Positions 43,870 through 56,100 of a stretch of DNA of 64,000 bases are shown here, one piece after another. This stretch comes from Microglena sp. YARC (taxonomy: Eukaryota; Chlorophyta; Chlorophyceae; Chlamydomonadales; Chlamydomonadaceae). The stretch lies in NCBI GenBank assembly GCA_022414725.1, contig JAJSRW010000604.1, positions 1-64,000 of the forward strand, read 5' to 3'. Each line of letters opens with the position of its first letter. Positions within the stretch are counted from its first letter, which is position 1. The notes below the pieces were generated by a model. That model saw nothing but the letters and a program-made list of their open reading frames with translations, had not been told where the DNA came from and did no database searches. The position numbers and the translations under genes are program-made.

Positions 43870-43945
43870 TACATTTATGTGGAAGACCGGGTAAGACAGG
43901 GCTCTTTAATACCACACCCCATTAGGCGTTATCATTCCTTCATTT
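43870..43945 (+). mobile_element. SINE-like 3' core fragment
   Basis: ACAGGGCTCTTTAATACCAC, ACCCCATTAGGCGTTATCAT matches the 3' core of the elements at 18.1 and 32.9 kb. No head is present. Confidence 0.55.
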
Positions 43946-45330
43946 ATGCCCCCCACCCCCCCGCCTTATGCCTCCCTCTCTCCCCCACCTCCCTTTCTCC
44001 CCACCACCACCACCCTACCCTTCATGCCTCCCTCCCTCTCCCCACACTTTCCATCCCCCGCCCCCCTCAGGCTCCTCCCTTTCTCCCCACCACCACACCC
44101 ACCCCTCATGCCTCCCTCCCTCTCACCACACACCCGTTCTCTCTCTTCTCCCTTCCTCATGCCTCCTTCTCTCCCCTCCTCTTCTCTCCCCACCTTTCTC
44201 CCTCCCTCCCTCCTTTCCTTCCCTCTCCCCATCCTCCCTTTCTCCCCCCCCCCCCCCCTCATTCCCCCCTCCTCTCTCCCACCCGATTCCTCTCTCCCCA
44301 CCCACCTTGCCTCGCGCCAACCGTGCGGCCTCATCCTAGGGGAAGCCTGTGGCGAGCCCGACTCCTTATACAGCCATCCGGCAACCTCGACAAAGTGATC
44401 ACTCATCTTACCAGGAACCCTTATCATCAACGCCACCCTCATGCCTTTCCTCTCCCCCCGCACCTTCCCTCTCCCTCACAGTCCCCCACCCCCCCCCTTT
44501 CCTCTCTCGCCATCACCCCCTCCCTCTCTCCCCTCTTCCTCGCTCCCTCCCTCCTCTCATCCCCTCCCCTCTCCCCCCAATCCCCCATTCTCTCTCCCAC
44601 CACGCGGAGGACCCACCTTGATCGCGCCATCCACTACCTAGGGGAAGCCTGTGGGCGAGCCCTGACTCCCTAATCACCGGTATCGCCATCCATCAGTTAA
44701 GGTCAGCTCCCCCCTCTCCTCCCTCATGCCTCCCTCTCTCCCCCCCCTCCTCTCCCCAACCGTCCCTTTCTCCCCCAAGCCTCCTCCCTCCTTTATAATC
44801 GGTGTACCCCATTCTCTCTCCCACCCACCTTGATCGCGCCATCGCGCTGCGGCCTCCTCCCTAGGGGAAGCCTGCGGCAAGCCTGACTCCCTAATCATCG
44901 CCAGCGGCAACCTCGACAGCATTATCATCTGCTCTCCTAGCAACCCCGCATCATCTCCCCCTCACGACTCCCTCTGCCACACAATAGTGGTCCTGCTTTC
45001 TCCCCCCCCCCCCTTAATCCCGGCTCCCCCCTCCCCCCCCCTGATGCCCACTCCTCTCCCTCTTCTCCACCCCCTTTCTCTCCCACCCAACCCCCTCCTT
45101 CTCTTCACACACCCATCATCTCTCTCCCAACCCACCTTGATGCACCCCGTCGCCATCCGCTGCGGTCTCATCTCTAGGGGAAGCCTGTGGCGAGCCCGAC
45201 TCCCTAATCACCGCCAGCGGCAACCTCGACAACGTGATCATATCCTCTTCCACCAACCGTTCATCCTCTCCCGCAAGCACCTGCTGCTGCTGCTGCAGCT
45301 GTCTCTGCTCCTCGCCCCACGCATGGTGGT
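43946..45330 (-). repeat. CT-rich spacers with four copies of an exon-like donor edge
   Basis: LSRLPLAVIRESGSPQASPR is encoded on the minus strand near 45.2 kb, with diverged copies near 44.9, 44.66 and 44.36 kb. Each ends in CAAG/GTGGGT or similar and is separated by CTCCC-rich tracts. The block lies between the gene R stop and the first recognised gene K exon, so it may be a 5' exon of gene K. The phase of the best copy (1) does not match gene K exon 1 (0), so at least one further exon would be needed. Confidence 0.6.
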
Positions 45331-45387
45331 GGGGGATCCCACCATCCACATGAGAGGCACCCACACACCAGCGTGATGGCTCCTCCC

Positions 45388-48300
45388 TCACTGCCCGACT
45401 TGCTCCTCTTCCCCAGAGGTGTTGTCCTGCTGACCGAACATAGGCTGCTGCATACCGCTGCTACCTGTGTGTGGGGGGGTGGTGGTTTGGTTTGGTTGCA
45501 GCATCCCGCTACTCTCTGTGAGTGTGTGTGTGTGGTGGGGGTTGGGGGTGTTGGCTGTGTGTGGTGTGTGTGTGATATCCCCATGCAGACAGAACATAGG
45601 CTGCTGCATCCCGCTGCTACCTGTGTGTGTGGGGGGGGTGGTTTGGTTTGGTTGCAGCATCCCACTACTCTCTGTGAGTGTGTGTGTGTGGTGGGGGTTG
45701 GGGGTGTTGGCTGTGTGTGGTGTGTGTGTGATATCCCCATGCAGACAGAACATAGGCTGCTGCATCCCGCTGCTACCTGTGTGTGTGTGGGGGGGGGTGG
45801 TTTGGTTTGGTTGCAGCATCCCGCTACTCTCTGTGAGTGTGTGTGTGTGGTGGGGGTTGGGGGTGTTGGCTGTGTGTGGGTGTGTGTGATATCCCCATGC
45901 AGACAGAACATAGGCTGCTGCATCCCGCTGCTACCTATGTTTTAGTGGGGTGGATTTGTTTGGTTTTGTTTGCATTGGTTTGGTTGCTGTATCCCAATAC
46001 TACCTGTGAGTGTGTGTGGTGTGGTGTGTGTGTGTGTGTGGATGGTGTGTGGTAAGTGGTGTGTGTGTGTTGTCCCCCTGCAGACCGAACTTAGGCTGCT
46101 GCATCCCGCTGCAACCTGTGTGTGGGGGGGTTGGTTTGCTTTGGTTGATGCATCTTGCTACTATCTGTGTGTGTGTGTGTGTGGTGTGTGGTGGGGGTGT
46201 TGGGTGTGTGTGGTGTGTGATATCCCCATGCAGACCGAACACAGGCTGCTGCATCCTGCTGCTACCTATGTTTTAGTGGGGTGGATTTGTTTGGTTTTGT
46301 TTGCATTGGTTTGGTTGCTGTATCCCGCTACTACCTGCGAGTGTGTGGTGGGGTTGGTGGGGTTAGTGCGTGTGTGTGTGTGTGCGTGTGTGTGGTGGTG
46401 GTGGTGGTGTGGGGGGGGGGGGGGTAGGGTGTGTGGTGGTGTGGTGTGTGGTGTGTGGTGTGTGGTGGGTTGGGTTGGGTTGGGTATGGTATAGTATTGG
46501 CCTTGGTGCCAAGCCACCTACCTTTGTGCCGAGCCACCCGCCTTTGTGCCAACATATCTACCTAGGTGCCAAGCCACATATCAAAGGGCCAAGCCACCTA
46601 CCTTTGTGCCGAGCCACCCGCCTTTGTGCCAACATATCTACCTAGGTGCCAAGCCACATATCAAAGGGCCAAGCCACCTACCTTTGTGCCGAGCCACCCG
46701 CCTTTGTGCCAACATATCTACCAAGGTGCCAAGCCACATATCAAAGGGCCAAGCCACCTGCCTTGGTGCCAAGCCACCTACCTTTGTGCTGAGCCACCTG
46801 CCTTTGTGCCAACATATATACCTAGGTGCCAAGCCACATATCAAAGGGCCAAGCCACCTGCCTTGGTGCCAAGCCACCTACCTTGGTGCCAAGCCACCTG
46901 CCTTGGTGCAAAAACACCTACCTTGGTGCCAAGCCAACGGAGCATCCTCCCCTCCTCGACCCCCATTGATACCGGGGAGTCCTCGTGCTCCTCCCAGTCC
47001 AGGTCCTTGTGTGAGGCCAACTTCTGATGTGGTGCCGCCACCTGCACCCGGGTGCCTCGTGTGGGTTGAGTACTGGGTGGAGTCTGAGGAGCCAGACCAG
47101 GGCATGCTGTTGGTGCGGCGGTGGGATATGGGGCGCTTGCGGGTGCGGGGCACGGAGCTTGTGGGTTGGAGGGGGCTGTGCCAGGCTTCTGGGTCCCAGC
47201 TGCAGAAGGGTGTGTGTGGGGGAGGTGGGGGGTGGGGGGGGGTGGGGGTGGGGGGGGGCCTTTGTGTGAGTTGAATACTGGGTGGAGTTCTGGAGGGGCC
47301 AGACCAGGGCATGCTGTTTGGTGCGGCGGTGGGATATGGGGCGCTTGCTGGTGCGGGGCACGGAGCTTGTGGGTTGGAGGGGGCTGTGCCAGGCCTCTGG
47401 TTCCCAACTGCAGAAGGGTAGGGGGAGGTGGCTTGACTTGGGTAAATTGTGCTTGGTTTGGCTAGGTTAGGATGCGGGCCATGGAGCTTGTGGGTTGGAG
47501 GGAGCTGAGCCAGGCCTCTAGGTCCCAACTACAGAAGGGTAGGGGTGGGATGGGGTGGTTTGGGTAAATTGTGCTTGGTTTGGTTAGGTTGGGATGCGGG
47601 CCATGGAGGTTGTGGGTTGGAGGGGGCTGTGACAGGCCTCTGGGTCCCAACTACAGAAGGGTAGGGGTGGGGTGGGGGTGGCTTGGGTAAATTGTGCTTA
47701 GTTTGGTTAGGTTAGGATGTGGGCCATGGAGGTTATGGGTTGGAGGGGGCTGTGACAGGCCTCTAGGTCCCAACCACAGAAGGGTAGGGGTGGGGTGGGG
47801 GTGGTTTGGGTAAATTGTGCTTAGTTTGGTTAGGTTAGGATGTGGGCCATGGAGGTTGTGGGTTGGAGGGGGCTGTGACAGGCCTCTGGGTCCCAACTGC
47901 AGAAGGGTAGGGGGGGGGGGGGGGGGGGGATTGTGCTAGGTTTGGCTAGGTATAGCTTGCGGTGCATGGAGCCTGTGGGTGGAAGAAGGGTAGGGGGGTT
48001 GGTTGGTTTGGTTTCATGCATTTGGCTTGGCTTAATGTGGCTTGGCGTGGCTTGGCTAAATGGTGATTGGTTAGGTTAGGTTGCGGTGCAAGGAGCTTGT
48101 GGGTGGGAGAATGGGCCTCTAGGTCAATTGCTGAAGGGTAGGGTGTGAGTGTGCGTGGGGTGGGGGTGGGGTGGGGGTGGGGTAATACAGACTGGCTTGG
48201 CTTGGTGTGGCTTGGGAGGGGGTGGGGATGGGGGTGGGGTGGAGGAGGGGAGAGGATTTAATACAGTTTGGCTTGGCTTGGTGTGGCTTGCCTCTGTCGC

Positions 48301-51300
48301 AGCAAGATCAAGCGGCCTAGCCCTTGGATGCCCTCTGCCCCCCCCCCCCTCCCACCCACCCACATACTCACACACAAATACCTTCACAAAAACGCATTCC
48401 ACCCCCGCACACACACTCACTTTTCAGGTGCTGGCGGGCTGCTGAAGTCCTGGATCCTCCCAAAGTCCATCGCACCCCCCATGCTCTCCCCCCTCCGTCG
48501 CTCCACCCCCCCGGCCGATATCTGTTGCAGGGAGATCAATCGGCCTGGCCCCTGGTTGACACCACCTAGGCTGAACCCCCTAGGGGGGGCCACGGGTGAA
48601 GCTGGGTGCCCAGTGCCAGCTAGCTCTGACTTGGAGTAGAGCCCGTTGCCAGCTAGCTCTGACTTGGAGTGGGGCCTGTTGCCAGCTAGCTCTGACTTGG
48701 AGTAAGGCCCGTTGCCAGCTAGCTCTGACTTGGAGTAGGGCCCGTTGCTAGCTGTGTCTGACACAGAGTAGGAGTGGAGAGCCCAGGTGGAGAAGGGTGG
48801 CAGTTCGTGGACTTCGTCGGTTGCGGCGGTTTGTCCCACTGCGTATGATGCGCTGTTGTCCATCCTGTGGGTTGGGGACCAAGCGTTCGTCAGTATCAAA
48901 TCATAATTACATATGACATTTTACACAAATGCATCCTGCACTCCCCTCTCCATCTCCTCCCTCCCCTCGCCTATCTCAACCCCTTCTCCTGCCAAAGGGC
49001 GACAAAAAAAACAAAGGGTAACCTTGGGGGCTCCCGCCCCCCAGAAGGGGGGGCTCAGCCATAAACAAAGGGGTAACCCTGGGGGCTCCCGCCCCCCAGA
49101 AGGGGGGGCTCAGCCATAAACAAAGGGGTAACCCTGGGGGCTCCCGCCCCCCAGAAGGGGGGGCTCAGCCATAAACAAAACATACAACTACGCTGTGTGT
49201 AAATCATCCTCGGAGACATCACTCTCGCTGCTGTCTTCGTCTCCTCCCTCTTAATCCTAAACCACCCCCCTAGTCTATTGCTTGCCTAGCCTACCTACCG
49301 CATGGTCCAATCTGCTTATGCCAAACACTTAGCTCTACAACCCATCAATGACCTTGTGTGTGTATCAGCCCCAGAGACATCACTACCCTATAAACCTACG
49401 CTGTTTGTGAATCATCCTCGAAGACATCACTCTCGCTGCCCATTCCATCTCCTCCCTATAAAGCCTACCTACCTCAAGGTCGAATCCACTTAAGCCAAAC
49501 ACTTCGCTCCACAACCCAACAATTACCCTATGTGTGTATCAGCCCCAGTGATATCCCTACCCTATACACCTACGCTGTGTGCGAATCAACCTCGGAGACA
49601 TCATTCTCGCTGCTCTCTTAGTCTCCTACCTACTAACCTTGAACTACCCCCCTGGTCTATTGCTAGCCTAGCCTACCTACCTCATGGTCGAGTCCACTCA
49701 TGCCAAACACGTAGCTCCACAACCCAACAATTACCCTATCTGCGTGCATCAGCCTCAGAGACATCACTACCCTATACACCTACACTGTTTGTGAATCATC
49801 CCCAAAGACATCGCTCTCGCTGCTCTCTCCATCTCCTCCCTCTGAAGCCTACCTACCTGAAGGTCGAATCCACTTATTCCAAGCACTTAGCTCCACAACC
49901 CAACAATGACACTGTGTGTGTATCAGCCCTAGAGACATCACTACCCTATACACCTACACTGTTTGTGAATCATCCTCGAAGACATCGCTCTCGCTGCTCT
50001 CTCCATCTCCTCCCTCTGAAACCTACCTACCTGAAGGTCGAATCCACTTATTCCAAACAATTAGCTCCACAACCCAACAATGACACTGTGTGTGTATCAG
50101 CCCCAGATACATCACTACCCTATACACCTACGCTGTTTGAGAGTCAACCTCAGAGACATCACTCTCGCTGCTCTCTTCGTCTCCTTCCTCTCCCCCCTCC
50201 ACATTGGTCCCGGACATGATGCTCTCCTCCTCCCCTAGGTCTCTTTCTAAAGCAGACAGCGCCTCGGTATCATCCAGCTCCACATTGCTTCCATCACACA
50301 GTCGTGATGGGGATAGCTGTGAAGGGATAGGGTTGGTATAATGATCAGGGTGGTCAAGGAGGATTGGGTGGATATGGAGGTCAGGGAGGTCAAGGAGGTT
50401 TGGGTGGATAGGGAGGTTAGGGTGGTTAGAAAGATAAGGGTGGTCAAGGAGGTCAGGGTGGATAGGGTAGATACGGTTCCCATTGGGTCCTGACATGATG
50501 CTCTCCTCCTCCCCTAGGTCTATTCGTAAAGCAGAGAGCGCCCCGGTATCATCCAGCTCCACGTTGCTTCCATCACACAGACGTGATGGGGATAGCTGTG
50601 GAGTGATAGGGTTGGTATAATGATCAGGGTGGTCAAGGAGGTTAGGGTGGTAAAGGAGGTTGGGGTTGTTAGACTGATTAGGGTGGTCAAGGAGGTTGGG
50701 GTGAATTGGGAGGTTAGGGTTGTCAGACTGATAAGGGTGGTCAAGGAGGTTGGGGTGAATTGGGAGGTTAGGGTTGTTAGACTGATAAGGGTGGTCAAGG
50801 AGGTTGGGGTGAATTGGGAGGTTAGGGTTGTTAGACTGATAAGGGTGGTCAAGGAGGTTGGGGTGAATTGGGAGGTTAGGGTTGTTAGACTGATAAGGGT
50901 GGTCAAGGAGGTTGGGGTGAATTGGGAGGTTAGGGTTGATAGACTGATAAGGGTGGTCAAGGAGGTTGGGGTGAAAAGGTTTTAGCAGCTGCAGCTGCGT
51001 GTGAGCTATGGCGTGCGCTGCATGGTCTTTATTGCTTCCCCCCCCCCCCCACACACACACCCACACCCACACACCCATACACACCTCTGAACATACTCTT
51101 GCACCCACCCCATCCCATCGTATATCTGTGCTCCCCCTTATGCATACCACTGGGTCGGTGTTGCCAGCAGACAAGCTGCGTGTGAGGCGTGGCGTGCGCT
51201 CCTTGGTCTTTATTGGCGTCCCAACGTCACTTTTTTTGCTTGTGCGCCTGACTGTCCTTAAAATACACACACCCAGACACTATTGAATTGCATACCACTG

Positions 51301-52666
51301 CATCCCCCCTTATGCATACCCCGGGGTCTGAGTTGCCAGCAGACAAGCTGCGTGTGAGGCGTGGCGTGTGCTCCTTGGTCTTTATTGGCGTCCCAACGTC
51401 ACTTTTTTCGCTTGTGCGCCTGCCTGTCCTTAAATGCACACACACAGACACTATTGAATTGCACACCGCTGCATCCCCCCTTATACATACCACGGGGTCC
51501 GAGTTGCCAACAGACAAGCTGCGTGTGAGGCGTGGAGTGCGCTCTTTGGTCTTTATTGGCGTCCCAACGTCGCTGTCAACACTCGTGCGCCAGCCTGTCC
51601 GTGAGGTGCACACACACACACTATTGAATTGCATACCCCTGCATCCCCCCTTATACATACCACGGGGTCCGAGTTGCCAACAGACAAGCTGCGTGTGAGC
51701 CGAGGCGTGCGCTGCTTGGTCTTTATTGGCGTCCCAATGTCGCTGTTGAGGCTTGTGCGCCTGCCTGTCCTACATGTACCGTCTGTTGCGTCCTCAGAGA
51801 CTACGGTGGATAGATTCCCATTGGCGGGGCTTGCCGCGCCGTTGAGTGAGTTGCGAGGGTTGAGTGAGAGGCGGAGGTTACTGAGGCCAGTGAACTTGGT
51901 CCAGACGGAGGTGAGGAGGCTGCTTGGCTGTGGCTGTGGAAGTGTGGGGGGGTTGGGGTTGGTTGGTGGGTTGGTGGGTATTGTGGGAGGAGGGGAGGGT
52001 GAGTTGGTACTGGGATTGAGTGAGATGCGAGTGGTGAGAGAGGCGGAGGTTACTGAGGACAGTGAACTTGGTCCAGATGGAGGTGAGGAGGCTGCTTGGC
52101 TGTGGCTGTGGAAGGGGGGGGGGGTGGGGGGGGGGGGGGGATGTGTGTGTATGTGTGTGTGTGTGTGTGTGGGGGGGGGGGGATAAGTTGGTACTGGATT
52201 GGCAAGACGTTGAGTGAGTTGCGAGTGGTGAGAGAGAGGCGAGGAGGTTGCTTGGCTGTGGGGAGGGGAGGGATGTGTGTGTGTGAGGCGGAGGCGGAGG
52301 GGGGGGGGGGGGTACAGGTGTTTGTGTTTGTGTTTGTGTTTGTGTGTGGGGGGGGGGAGGGTAAGTTGGTACTGGGATTCACAAGACGGTGAGTGAGTTG
52401 TGAGTGGTAAGGGAGAGGCGGAGATTACTGGGGCTGGTGAATTTGGTCCAGACGGATGAGAGGAGGTTGCTGGGCTGTGGAGAGGGGGGGGGGGATAATA
52501 TATTTATGTATGATAATGTAGGGTAACATAGATAATGTAGAAAATGTAGATAACGTAGATAATGTAGGGTAACGTAACCTTCATTCATTGCATCAAGTGA
52601 CCCCCAATCCTCAGGCTTCATGGTTGCTGTGGCTTGCACCTGCGGTATCCCTCCACCATCCCCCCC

Positions 52667-52705
<39 letters not shown>

Positions 52706-53158
52706 TTTGATAATGAAGAGTGACGTAGATTACCTTTCTCAATGCATCAGGTGATGGCCACCAATCTTCAGGGTTCATGGTTGGTGTGGCTTCCACCCGC
52801 AGTGTCACTTCCCCCCCCCCCCCCCCCCTTGATAATGTAGTGTCAAGTAGATCACCTTTCTCAATGCATCAGGTGATGACCCCAAATCCTCAGGGTTCAT
52901 GCGTTGGTGTGGCTTGCGCCCCGGTGTCACCCGCCCCCCCCCACCCCACCCTCCCCCACACACACCCCCTCCCCCCACACACACCCACCCCCCACACACA
53001 CATGATAATGTTGTGTAACGTAGATCACCTTTCTCAATGCATCAGGTGATGACCCCCAATCCTCAGGGTTCATTGTTGGTGAGGCTTGCGCCCGCGGTGT
53101 TGCTGCTCTCATCCTGGATGCTCCATAAGCTGCGTAGCGCCCTTGGGGACCAATATGC
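45388..53158 (-). CDS. Gene R tail exons
   Basis: Seven exons encode a low-complexity tail. 53.1 kb: HIGPQGRYAAYGASRMRAAT. 51.8 kb: LLTSVWTKFTGLSNLRLSLN and GTPIKTKQRTPRLTRSLSVG. 50.2 kb: an acidic run, DEESSESDVSEVDSQT. 48.6 kb: four NGPYSKSELA repeats. 47.1 kb: RTRKRPISHRRTNSMPWSGS. 45.4 kb: SSGMQQPMFGQQDNTSGEEE, then the stop. RxxS-type sites suggest phosphorylation, but this is inference. Confidence 0.8.
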
Positions 53159-56100
53159 CTATTGAGTGGGTTGGGATGGGTCGGGGTGGTTAGGTTGGAG
53201 TGGGTTGGAGTGGGTTGGAGTGGAGTGGAGTGGAGTAGGTTGGGATGGGTTTGGGTTGGAGTGGAGTGGGATGGGATGGGTGGGGTGGGGTGGATGGGTT
53301 GGGTTGGAGTGGAGTGGGTTAGGTTGTAATGGGTTGGGTTGGGTTGGGTTGGGTTGGGTTGGTTGGGTTGGGACGGGATGTGATATGATGTGAAGGGATA
53401 TGATGGTATGGGGTGTGATGTGATGTGATGGTGTGATGGGTGTGTGATGGATGTGTTGGTGTGGCTTGCCCCCGCGGTGTACCTGCTGTCCTCATGGATG
53501 CTCCATAAGCTGCGCAGCGCCCTTGGGGACCTACATGCCTATTGAGGGGGTAGAGATGGGTTGGGTTGGAGTGGATTGGGGAGGGGTGGAGTGGGTTGGG
53601 ATGGGATGGGGCGGAGTGGGTTGGAGTGGGTTGGAGTGGAGTGGGTTGGGGAGGGTTGGGTTGGCGCGGGGCGGGGCGGAGTGGGTTGCAGCAGAGTGGG
53701 TTAGGTCGAAGTGGGTTGGAGTGGGTTGGGATGGGATGGGGATGGGGTGGGATGGGTTGGAGTGGAGTGGTTGGGATGGGTTGGGTTGGGTTGGTTGGGT
53801 TGGGTTGGGTTGGGTTGGGTTGGTAGGGTGGGTGGGGTGGAGTGGGTTAGTTTGGTTTGGTTTGGTTTGGAACGGGATGTGATATGATGTGAAGGGATAT
53901 GATGGTAAGGGGTGTGATGGGATGTGTTGGTGTGGCTTGCACCCGCGGTGTACCTGCTGTCCTCCTGGATGCTCCATAAGCTGCATAGCGCCCTTGGGGA
54001 CCAATATGCCTATTGAGTGGGTTGGGATGGGTTGGGTTGGAGTGGGTTAGGTTGAAGTGGGTTGGAGTGGGTTGGAGTGGAGTGGAGTGGGTTAGGTTGG
54101 AGTGGGTTGGCGTGGGGCGGGGAGGAGTGGGTTGGAGTAGGTTGGAGTGGGTTGGGTTGGTTTGGGTTGGGTTGAGTACGATGTGATGTTGTATAATGGG
54201 ATGGGTTAGTTCATCCTCCTCATCCTCGTGATAATCACCGCCATCATCATCATCATAAACCCTGAACACATTATAAACCCTGAACACATCATCATAAACC
54301 CTGAACACATTATCATTATCCCTGAACAGATCATCATAAACCCTGAACGCATTATCATGAACCCTGAACACATCATTATAAACCCTGAACACATCATCAT
54401 AAACCCTGAACGCATTATCATAAACCCTGAAACCCACCTGGCCATGGAGGGCGAGTTAGGATTGACTCCTATGTACACCGGCCCATGCGCGTTGGGCCTA
54501 GCTACTGGAAAATTAGTGTTGGGGGCCACTGGGACCGCCGCGGGGGGGCCCTGCCACCCCTTGGTGATGTACGAGCCTGCGGCCCCCACCATGCCCATGG
54601 CAGCTGTTGTTGGGTACCATGCTGGGCCGTTGAACGAGGAGTGGGTGTTCTTTTTCTGGGGGACGTGCTCGCAGACTGCTAGGGTGTGACTGCCGCCGCA
54701 GGAGATGTGGAGGACTTTCCGGCCTTCCGTAGCTCCCACAACCTGTGTGTGTGTGTGTGTGTGTGCGTGTGTGTGTGTGCGTGTGTGTGTTCAGACAGCT
54801 AGGGTGTGACTGCCACCACAGGAGATGTGGAGGACTCGCCTGCCTTCTGTAGCTTCCACAACCTGTGTGTGGGGGGGGAGGGGGAGGGGGGGGGAGGTTT
54901 GAGTTGAATTTAGAGGTGTGTGTGTGTGTCCTTGCAGCTAGAGTGTAGGAAGGTAGGAAGGTAGGTAGGCAGGTAGGTAGGTAGGTAGGCAGGTAGGAAG
55001 GTAGGTAGGTAGGTAGGTAGGTAGGTAGGCAGGTAAGTAGGTAGGTAGGTAGGTAGGTAGGTAGGTAGGTAGGCAGGTAGGTAGGTAGGTAGGTAGGTAG
55101 GTAGGTAGTAGTAGGCAGGCAGGTAGGTAGGTAGGTAGGTAGTAGGCAGGCAGGTAGGCAGGTAGGCAGGTAGGTAGGTAGGTAGGTAGGTAGGTAGGTA
55201 GGTAGGTAGGTAGGTAGGTAGGTAGGTAGTAGGTAGGTAGGTAGGGCAGGTAGGTAGTAGGTAGGTAGGTAGGTAGCAGGTAGGTAGGTAGTAGGTAGGT
55301 AGGTAGGTAGGTAGGTAGGTAGGCAGGTAGGTAGGTAGGTAGGTAGGTAGGTAGGCAGGTAGGCAGGCAGGCAGGTAGGTAGGTAGGTAGGTAGGTAGGT
55401 AGGTAGGTAGGTAGGTTTTGAATTTAAAATAACACTGACCTGTGGCAGGTTGTAGTCCTTAGGCTACTTGGTACTGATGCCCAGCTGGCCGTGGCAGCCC
55501 CGCCCCCATGTCATCAGACCACTGCGCCGAGTTTTACCAGGCAGCAGCCCATTCCCCGCCCCATTCCCCACCACCCCAGCTTCGTTTTGGACTTGAATTT
55601 GAATTTGAATTTGAAATAAGACTGACAAGTGGCGGGTTGAAGTCCTTAGGCGAGTTTCCCTTTAGTGCTGATGCCAAGCTCGCCATGGGAGCCTCGCCCC
55701 CTTGTCAATAGCCCACAGCGCCGGGTTTTGCCATGCAGCTCACCATTACCTGCCCCATTCCCCACCACCTCAGCAACGTTTTGTACTTGAATTTGAATTT
55801 AAAATAACACTGACCTGTGGCAGGTTGAAGTCCTTAGGCGAGTTTCCCTTAGTGCTGATGCCCAGCTGGCCGTGGAAGCCTCGCCCCCATGTCAATAGCC
55901 CACAGCGCTGGTTTTTGCCATGCAGCTCCCCATTACCTGCCCCGTTCCCCACCACCTCAGCTACGTTTTGAACTTGAATTTGAATTTGAAATAACACTGA
56001 CCTGTGGCAGGTTGAAGTCCTTAGGCGAGTTTCCCTTAGTGCTGATGCCCAGCTGGCCGTGGGAGCCCCGCCCCCATGTCAATAGCCCACAGCGCCGGGT

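Noticed and set aside
45388..45391. Splicing past the gene R stop using GTGAGG at 45,389 to join gene K
   Set aside because: The donor would leave phase 2, but the next recognised exon (43,339) enters in phase 0, and the orphan exon-like block does not fit either; it remains possible only with unseen exons.
53159..54180. Trp/Gly-rich plus-strand frames
   Set aside because: They arise from (TGGGT)n spacers in gene R introns and contain no other coding signal.
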